6,479 nucleotides of DNA, from positions 1 to 6,479 of the forward strand of contig JAJZXP010000137.1 of NCBI GenBank assembly GCA_021806345.1, read 5' to 3'. Under the pieces are notes generated by a model. It saw only the letters and a list, made by a program, of their open reading frames with translations. It had not been told where the DNA came from and did not search any database. Each line of letters opens with the position of its first letter. The stretch's first letter is position 1. The stretch comes from Thermoplasmata archaeon. Its GTDB lineage: Archaea > Thermoplasmatota > Thermoplasmata > Thermoplasmatales > Thermoplasmataceae. Made by a program: the position numbers and the translations under genes. Of this stretch, positions 1-3,946 are shown one piece after another.

Positions 1-551
1 AACATTATTTCAACACAGGGGCAACTTATTCCCCGGAGAAGTACAGGGAACGCGGGACTGTCATGCGCATTTTCACCCTTGAAAAGCCTGACATTATCGA
101 CGACATTCTTTTCAGCCAGGCAAACAGGTTCAGAAATATTCTAGTGCAGATACTGGAAGAGGACGGATTCATGCCCATTTCTTCTGAGGTTGACCTCTCA
201 GACGACATCGAGGCAATGGTGGAGTGCAAGCTAGGAAAACTCCCCGCAACAAAGGTTCATGTCGGGCCTCCTGTGGATGCGCAGAATGCAATGGATTTCA
301 TCAGGAAATGGTCTGGTGGAAAAGCCACCCTGGGTCCGTATGTCTGCGGCGATCGGTTGTGCGCCGACATACCTGTTGAGAAGCGTGAACTTGAGGAAGT
401 GGTCAGGGAACGCCTCAATGGCTTTGTCATAGGGAAGAACATTGATGGCCTGAAGGCAAAAATGAAAATAGTTGATCCATCCCGGAGCAACCGGAAATTC
501 CTTGTTCTTGGAAAATTCTACAGCAAGGTCCTCCCAGGTCTATCCACCTGA
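1..551 (+). CDS. cca: CCA-adding enzyme (archaeal tRNA nucleotidyltransferase), 3' part
   Basis: This is the C-terminal part of the enzyme that adds or repairs the 3' CCA of tRNA without a nucleic-acid template. The reading frame is open from base 3, so the ATG at 63 is internal and the gene begins left of the window; 182 residues are visible. The stretch ERGTVMRIFTLEKPDIIDD, followed by ...ILEEDGFMP, resembles as I recall it the tail region of archaeal class I CCA enzymes (Archaeoglobus type, about 437 residues), where a RGT..F..KPDI.DD segment opens the C-terminal domain. The catalytic nucleotidyltransferase head is outside the window. The TGA stop at 549-551 lies inside the 3' end of the convergent small gene. 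The sequence is GC-richer than the defence genes to the right. Family assignment is from remembered similarity, not a search. Confidence 0.85.
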   Translation, partial: HYFNTGATYSPEKYRERGTVMRIFTLEKPDIIDDILFSQANRFRNILVQILEEDGFMPISSEVDLSDDIEAMVECKLGKLPATKVHVGPPVDAQNAMDFIRKWSGGKATLGPYVCGDRLCADIPVEKRELEEVVRERLNGFVIGKNIDGLKAKMKIVDPSRSNRKFLVLGKFYSKVLPGLST

Positions 552-734
552 GAATATTTCCAGGAAAGTAACATCGTCAGAAGGCTTTAGTGTGTCAAAC
601 CTCGTAACAGGGCTTCCATTCCTCACGCATACAAAACTCTGCTCTTTCAGACCCAGTTCTCTCATGACTGCCTCAACAGTCTTCTCGACAGAAAGTTCAC
701 TCTGAAAGCCCTTTCTTCCTATGATCCTGATCAT
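540..734 (-). CDS. Ubiquitin-like beta-grasp protein with C-terminal Gly-Gly (MoaD/ThiS/SAMP-like)
   Basis: This 64-residue protein has the size and pattern of archaeal MoaD/ThiS/SAMP proteins. It has an N-terminal strand (MIRIIGRKG), a helix around residues 15-28, and a C-terminal strand ending FLEIFSGG. The exposed Gly-Gly tail is what an E1-like enzyme adenylates, either for sulfur transfer (tRNA thiolation, molybdopterin or thiamine synthesis) or for protein conjugation in archaea. Which of these applies here cannot be read from the sequence. The start at 732-734 is supported by a GGTGA ribosome-binding site seven bases upstream. The gene converges on cca and its last 12 bases overlap the cca 3' end, so the Gly-Gly codons are antisense to the cca terminus. 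It is short but convincing because of its length, its RBS and its exact GG ending before the stop. Confidence 0.75.
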   Translation of the reverse strand: MIRIIGRKGFQSELSVEKTVEAVMRELGLKEQSFVCVRNGSPVTRFDTLKPSDDVTFLEIFSGG

Positions 735-741
735 TCCACTA

Positions 742-746
742 TCACC
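742..746 (-). promoter_or_regulatory. Ribosome-binding site of the Gly-Gly protein gene
   Basis: On the minus strand GGTGA sits seven bases before the ATG at 734, matching the archaeal anti-Shine-Dalgarno sequence. It supports both the reality and the start of this short gene. An AT-rich patch at about 774-780 (+ strand ATTAATA) lies at a plausible TATA-box distance for a short leader, but this is only a suggestion. Confidence 0.6.
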
Positions 747-1096
747 ATTACTTTAAACACTGCTCGGGGTAGGATTAATATGCCCGCAATGTAAATAGGT
801 GTTTCATTCCATGATAAATGCCAATTTGCTATCTTATGAAAAAACAGCTCAATTGAAAGGTTGACCGTGAAGGTCTACAATTTATAATCGACTTAGAACC
901 ATGAACCGAAGTACAGAAAACGCAGGGCATTATTGGTATCGTTTACAGCAGAGCTGATCTTTATTCCGCCCCTATATCCATCAACCCAGAGACTATGCCA
1001 ATTTACCTAAGTGTCATTTCGTCCAGACAGCATAGAATGACCAAGTATGAATAATGGGCAGGTCTTTAACACTTTAAGATTAGGAACACGGTGCTT

Positions 1097-1110
1097 TTTC
1101 CATATGGAAA
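1097..1110. repeat. Perfect 14-base palindrome
   Basis: TTTCCATATGGAAA reads the same on both strands. The symmetry ends at the flanking bases 1096 and 1111. It lies between the decayed ORF and the 3' end of the nuclease-like gene, four bases from the inverted repeat at 1115-1147. It could be a protein-binding site or a remnant of a mobile-element end. No function is demonstrated. Confidence 0.6.
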
Positions 1111-1114
1111 TAAG

Positions 1115-1147
1115 ATGGGAAATCTAATCCTGTTCTAAATTTCCCAT
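1115..1147. repeat. 9-bp inverted repeat with 15-base spacer
   Basis: ATGGGAAAT at 1115-1123 is exactly complementary to ATTTCCCAT at 1139-1147. In minus-strand RNA this would form a hairpin 23-55 bases beyond the stop codon of the nuclease-like gene, so it could stabilise or terminate that transcript. It has no run of U directly after it. The stem also contains the ATG of the short MGNLEQD reading frame, which follows a strong GGAGGT ribosome-binding site at 1152-1157. Confidence 0.5.
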
Positions 1148-1169
1148 TTAAACCTCCAAAGAATGTAAT

Positions 1170-1832
1170 TTAGATGTGTTCTATCTTCTCTTCAGCAGAC
1201 ATCCCATCAATTAAAAACGTAATTGACTTATGTTTCTTCATAAGAGCATCGAATACTTTCCTTCTCCCAGAATGTGAAACATATCCATCACTTATGATAC
1301 ATATATATCCAGAGGTGCAGACTCCCTGTTTTACTGCCATTTCCATTGTTTGGCACTGCAATTCAAGACCTTCCAGAAAATCCGTGAAATAAGCTGGGAC
1401 TGATTCTTGGTATTTTAACACAAAGTCAGGGCCGTACTTGAGCTCTGCAAATATGTTAAAGGCCCCGCCGTTACTGTTGCCATCAGTCTCAACAACTACG
1501 TCAGGGACGAATCTCGCTTTCTCAACTTGACTTAGCATAAGTTTCTGAAGTATTTTGATTCGATTGGACAAGTCGGCAGTAGCATAAGCTCCTGGGCTGA
1601 ATGTGAGTTGGTTCTTTACATAGATTTTCTTGCCATAATAGTCGTCGCGGTTGTATTTTTTCCTTAATTCACATGTGAGATGAGACTCCAGATCAGCCTC
1701 CGAATAAAAATTAACGGGATACATTTTTACCCCGTTTTCGCCGAAGTCCTTCAGGTTTTGAATCCAGTCTTTCTTGTACATATCAACGATCTTGTACCAA
1801 GCTGCATCAAAAATATCCTCTAATTTGCCCAT
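1170..1832 (-). CDS. Uncharacterised protein with PD-(D/E)xK nuclease-like signature
   Basis: I do not recognise this 220-residue protein as a named family. Residues 108-132 carry the order typical of PD-(D/E)xK nucleases: a strand with FVPDVVVE (Pro110-Asp111), a glycine/asparagine turn, then a strand ending in AELKYG (Glu130-x-Lys132). A preceding amphipathic segment, YSEADLESHLTCELRKK (43-59), could supply the usual N-terminal glutamate helix. This architecture is shared by restriction enzymes, Holliday-junction resolvases and many defence nucleases. There is no signal peptide or membrane segment. It is transcribed away from the DISARM operon across a 177-base shared upstream region. The start ATG at 1830-1832 is the first in the frame and has only a weak ribosome-binding site. 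An AT-rich GATAAAAATC on the minus strand (1870-1861) is at a reasonable TATA distance for a nearly leaderless transcript. The nuclease assignment is inference; substrate and link to DISARM are unknown. Confidence 0.7.
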   Translation of the reverse strand: MGKLEDIFDAAWYKIVDMYKKDWIQNLKDFGENGVKMYPVNFYSEADLESHLTCELRKKYNRDDYYGKKIYVKNQLTFSPGAYATADLSNRIKILQKLMLSQVEKARFVPDVVVETDGNSNGGAFNIFAELKYGPDFVLKYQESVPAYFTDFLEGLELQCQTMEMAVKQGVCTSGYICIISDGYVSHSGRRKVFDALMKKHKSITFLIDGMSAEEKIEHI

Positions 1833-2009
1833 AAAGTTCCACTGAAAAGGACTTAATGAAGATTTTTATCTTGCATTTCTTCATAATGAATAGTTTTAAC
1901 CCACTAATTTTTAAATCAGGTGTTGATTATAATTATTCAGTATCGACAAGGTAAAACAAAAACCTTAATCAAACAATTTCCGCTAACTCTTTAAAAATAG
2001 GGATTGTGG
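1833..2009. promoter_or_regulatory. Divergent promoter region between the nuclease-like gene and the DISARM operon
   Basis: These 177 AT-rich bases must contain the promoters of both flanking transcription units. Candidate archaeal TATA-like patches are GATAAAAATC on the minus strand (1870-1861) for the leftward gene, and TATAATTA (about 1929-1936) for the operon. TTTAAAAAT at 1990-1998 is AT-rich but too close to the operon's ATG to serve it. No single choice is decisive. The inverted repeats at 1856-1890 overlap the leftward candidate box and could be an operator. Confidence 0.4.
1856..1890. repeat. ATGAAGA inverted repeats, possible operator
   Basis: ATGAAGA at 1856-1862 is exactly complementary to TCTTCAT at 1878-1884. 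The second arm is also half of a smaller palindrome, TTCAT-A-ATGAA (1880-1890), and AAGAT-TTTT-ATCTT (1859-1872) lies inside the first. Nested symmetric half-sites like these, within 60 bases of a start codon in a divergent promoter region, fit a transcription-factor site. In AT-rich sequence part of this may be chance. Confidence 0.35.
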
Positions 2010-3254
2010 ATGGAACAGAAGGTTTTCATAGATCTTTTTGCAGGATCGGGAGGGTTATCTGAAGGGTTTTTAGTAAGCGGTTTTAAACCAGTTGCTCATA
2101 TTGAAAAGAATATTGATTCTTCAAACACGCTAAGAACTAGGTCAGTGTATCATGCCCTTATGGAAACTGGAGACGTCGAGTTATATAATGAGTATTTAAC
2201 AGGTAAAATAAAGTTCGACACAGTATCCAGCAGGATTCCAAATGAAGTTCTTGACGCCGTTATTAGAGCAGAGATTACGGAAGAATCGCTACCTACCTTA
2301 TTCAAAAGAGTGGATAGAAATTTGGCTCTAATGGGTCATAGAGACGTTGATCTGATTGTAGGTGGCCCACCTTGCCAGGCATACTCGCTTGTTGGTAGAG
2401 CTCGAGATAAAGACAGTATGAAAGACGACCCAAGAAACTACATGTATAAGCTTTATGCCGAATTTTTAAAAAAATATAAGCCGAAAATGTTCATTTTCGA
2501 AAATGTCTTAGGGCTACTCTCTGCAGGGGAAGGAAAACTTTTCTTAGATGTTCAAAATTATTTCAGACGGGCGGGATATGATTTAGATTATAAAGTCCTT
2601 AATGCCAAAGATTATGGAGTACTACAAAACAGAAAAAGAGTCATACTTATCGGGTGGTCTGATGATTCTCACCTCAAGTATCCGAACGTCAAGCTTACCA
2701 AGGGAGAATACATGGTTGAGGATCTTCTCATTGATTTGCCATCTCTGAAAGCTGGAGAAAGTCAAACAAATTGGGATTATAGAATGGGCCCAACTGAATA
2801 TCTAAAACGATATAGAATAAGAAGCAAGGAAGAGATATTGACTCAACATATTGCAAGACCACATAATGATCGTGACTTAGAGATATATCGACGAACCATA
2901 AACTTGTGGAACAAGAAGAAGAGGAGACTTCATTACGCAGATCTCCCGGAAGAATTTAGAACACACAAGAACATTGATTCTTTCGAGGACAGATACAAAA
3001 TAGTGGCAGGAGATCTTGAATATTCTCAAACAATTGTGTCTCATATTTCAAAAGATGGCCACTATTATATTCATCCTGACATTTCTCAGTTGAGGTCTTT
3101 ATCAGTTAGAGAAGCCGCTAGACTTCAATCATTTCCTGATAATTATTATTTTGAGGGATCACGTACTTCTGCTTTTGCACAGATTGGCAATGCAGTACCA
3201 CCACTGTTAGCAAAAAGTCTGGCTAAATCTATAGAGAACGCATTAAGGGAGTGA
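2010..3254 (+). CDS. drmMII: DNA cytosine-5 methyltransferase, DISARM DrmMII-like
   Basis: This 414-residue enzyme transfers a methyl group from S-adenosylmethionine to C5 of cytosine in a specific DNA site. All main C5-methylase motifs are visible: SAM-binding DLFAGSGG (8-15, motif I), HIEKN (30-34), GGPPCQ with the catalytic Cys122 (motif IV), ENV (164-166, motif VI), QNRKR (206-210, motif VIII), [16 protein letters not shown] (362-377, motif IX) and [11 protein letters not shown] (from 391, motif X). The region between VIII and IX, about 217-357, is the target-recognition part. I use the ATG at 2010; a TTG at 2004 would add only Met-Trp and is less likely. It is the first gene of a tight operon with the glycosylase and DrmA, which identifies it as the self-marking methylase of a DISARM locus. 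In Bacillus DISARM the DrmMII enzyme marks CCWGG, but the target here cannot be inferred. The C5-methylase call is secure; the DrmMII label rests on context and recalled similarity. Confidence 0.93.
   Translation: MEQKVFIDLFAGSGGLSEGFLVSGFKPVAHIEKNIDSSNTLRTRSVYHALMETGDVELYNEYLTGKIKFDTVSSRIPNEVLDAVIRAEITEESLPTLFKRVDRNLALMGHRDVDLIVGGPPCQAYSLVGRARDKDSMKDDPRNYMYKLYAEFLKKYKPKMFIFENVLGLLSAGEGKLFLDVQNYFRRAGYDLDYKVLNAKDYGVLQNRKRVILIGWSDDSHLKYPNVKLTKGEYMVEDLLIDLPSLKAGESQTNWDYRMGPTEYLKRYRIRSKEEILTQHIARPHNDRDLEIYRRTINLWNKKKRRLHYADLPEEFRTHKNIDSFEDRYKIVAGDLEYSQTIVSHISKDGHYYIHPDISQLRSLSVREAARLQSFPDNYYFEGSRTSAFAQIGNAVPPLLAKSLAKSIENALRE
3249..3252 (+). promoter_or_regulatory. Ribosome-binding site that decides the TTG start of the glycosylase
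   Basis: GGAG, within GGGAGTGA at the very end of the methylase gene, lies ten bases before the TTG at 3263. No in-frame ATG exists nearby, and the ATG at 3267 is in a different frame that closes after 81 codons without recognisable motifs. TTG is therefore the best start. Confidence 0.5.
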
Positions 3255-3262
3255 ACTAATAA

Positions 3263-3946
3263 TTGGATGAGGATAGTTCATATCACTTGCACCAAAATAG
3301 GACCTCTCTGGCTAGAGACTCAATATTTAAGTGGGGGATCAAAAATCAGAGAACTTTTAGCTGGAGATTCAGCTGTTCAAAATATGAAATATTTATTTCT
3401 GAATTCTTACTTCACAGAACCAAGGCAGATCAAGTTTCGCAGATTTATGACCTTTTTATTCGAAGATTTCCAGACTTTGATTTCATTGCGAAATCAACAA
3501 AATCAAATTTAAGAGAGGAGCTCAAGTCTTTAGGACTTAATTGGCGAATTGATTCACTGTATGATTGTGCAATAAAAATAAGTCGAGATTACGAGGGGAA
3601 TTTGCCATTGGTTAAATCTATCCTTTTGGCCCTTCCTGGAGTGGGGGAATATATTGCTTCTGCAGTCATGTGCTTTTGTACAGGATCAATTGAACCAATA
3701 TTGGACACAAACATAGTAAGGTTCATTGGCCGTTTCTATGGATTAAAGATAACAGACTCTTCTCGTAGGAATAAAACGTTCAAAGAGTTCATCTTGCAGT
3801 TCCTCAGAACGGAAAGACCGAGAGAACTGGTTTATTTCCTGATTGATTTTGCATCTGCAGTATGTACCCCAAGCAAACCTACATGTACGTCTTGTCCAAT
3901 TAAAGCTGTATGCGATTTTGGATCTGGAGGCGAGTTTAAAACATGA
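3263..3946 (+). CDS. HhH-GPD [4Fe-4S] DNA glycosylase, Mig-type T/G mismatch-specific
   Basis: This 227-residue protein belongs to the endonuclease III/MutY superfamily of base-excision enzymes. Visible in order are FSWRFS (33-38) with the following ISEFLLHRT helix, the helix-hairpin-helix LPGVGEY (124-130), the catalytic aspartate in PILDTNIVRF (Asp148), and a C-terminal iron-sulfur cluster with exact spacing C-x6-C-x2-C-x5-C (Cys201, 208, 211, 217). The residue after the hairpin is Tyr130, where endonuclease III has its catalytic lysine. The Mig mismatch glycosylase of Methanothermobacter also has tyrosine there and removes T from T:G. The likely role is repair of T:G mismatches left when 5-methylcytosine deaminates at sites methylated by the upstream enzyme, much as Mig is encoded beside a cytosine methylase. 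It starts at TTG eight bases after the methylase stop, and its stop overlaps the start of drmA. MutY-like or U/G activity remains possible. Confidence 0.9.
   Translation: MDEDSSYHLHQNRTSLARDSIFKWGIKNQRTFSWRFSCSKYEIFISEFLLHRTKADQVSQIYDLFIRRFPDFDFIAKSTKSNLREELKSLGLNWRIDSLYDCAIKISRDYEGNLPLVKSILLALPGVGEYIASAVMCFCTGSIEPILDTNIVRFIGRFYGLKITDSSRRNKTFKEFILQFLRTERPRELVYFLIDFASAVCTPSKPTCTSCPIKAVCDFGSGGEFKT
3926..3930 (+). promoter_or_regulatory. Ribosome-binding site of drmA
   Basis: GGAGG inside the last codons of the glycosylase gene lies 12 bases before the drmA ATG, slightly far but a perfect core. With the ATGA stop-start overlap at 3943-3946 it points to translational coupling of the two genes. 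Confidence 0.5.

Larger units (their letters stand above)
875..1147 (-). pseudogene. Decayed ORF, possibly the C-terminal end of a DDE transposase
   Basis: Read on the minus strand in one frame from an ATG at 1147, the sequence gives MGNLEQD, then a stop, then two runs of 37-38 codons separated by a further stop, ending with stops at 893-895 and 875-877. The second run includes YRGGIK and TNNALRFLYFG, followed after a stop by VDYKL. This recalls the C-terminal region of many archaeal DDE transposases, where an RWGIE-like motif, a T.N..iRlfYFg segment and a final YNLW-like motif occur in this order. The intervening stops mean it cannot make a full protein. The resemblance is from memory and short. 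The sequence could instead be non-coding with chance open stretches. Confidence 0.3.
735..1169. other. 435-base region without an intact gene
   Basis: No intact protein gene or tRNA could be recognised here on either strand. The region contains the probable decayed minus-strand ORF (875-1147) and the two symmetric elements listed separately. Its left end holds the promoter side of the Gly-Gly protein gene. It separates GC-richer housekeeping sequence from the AT-richer defence genes, so it is the likeliest zone for the island boundary. I see no attachment-site duplication and no CRISPR repeats. Confidence 0.6.

Noticed and set aside
472..705. 77-codon + strand ORF across the cca end and the small minus-strand gene
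   Set aside because: It is the antisense shadow of the Gly-Gly protein, which has a good RBS and a meaningful C-terminus.
1170..1392. 72-codon + strand ORF opposite the 3' end of the nuclease-like gene
   Set aside because: It is antisense to a longer ORF with a coherent nuclease-like motif pattern and shows no motif of its own.
2004..2009. TTG start for the methylase, adding Met-Trp before the ATG at 2010
   Set aside because: The ATG at 2010 is only two codons later, lies just before motif I as usual for this family, and has equal or better spacing from the weak GGGAT upstream.
3267..3512. 81-codon + strand ORF starting with ATG inside the glycosylase gene
   Set aside because: It is out of frame with the glycosylase, whose motifs and iron-sulfur cysteines span the whole other frame; the short ORF shows no recognisable motif.
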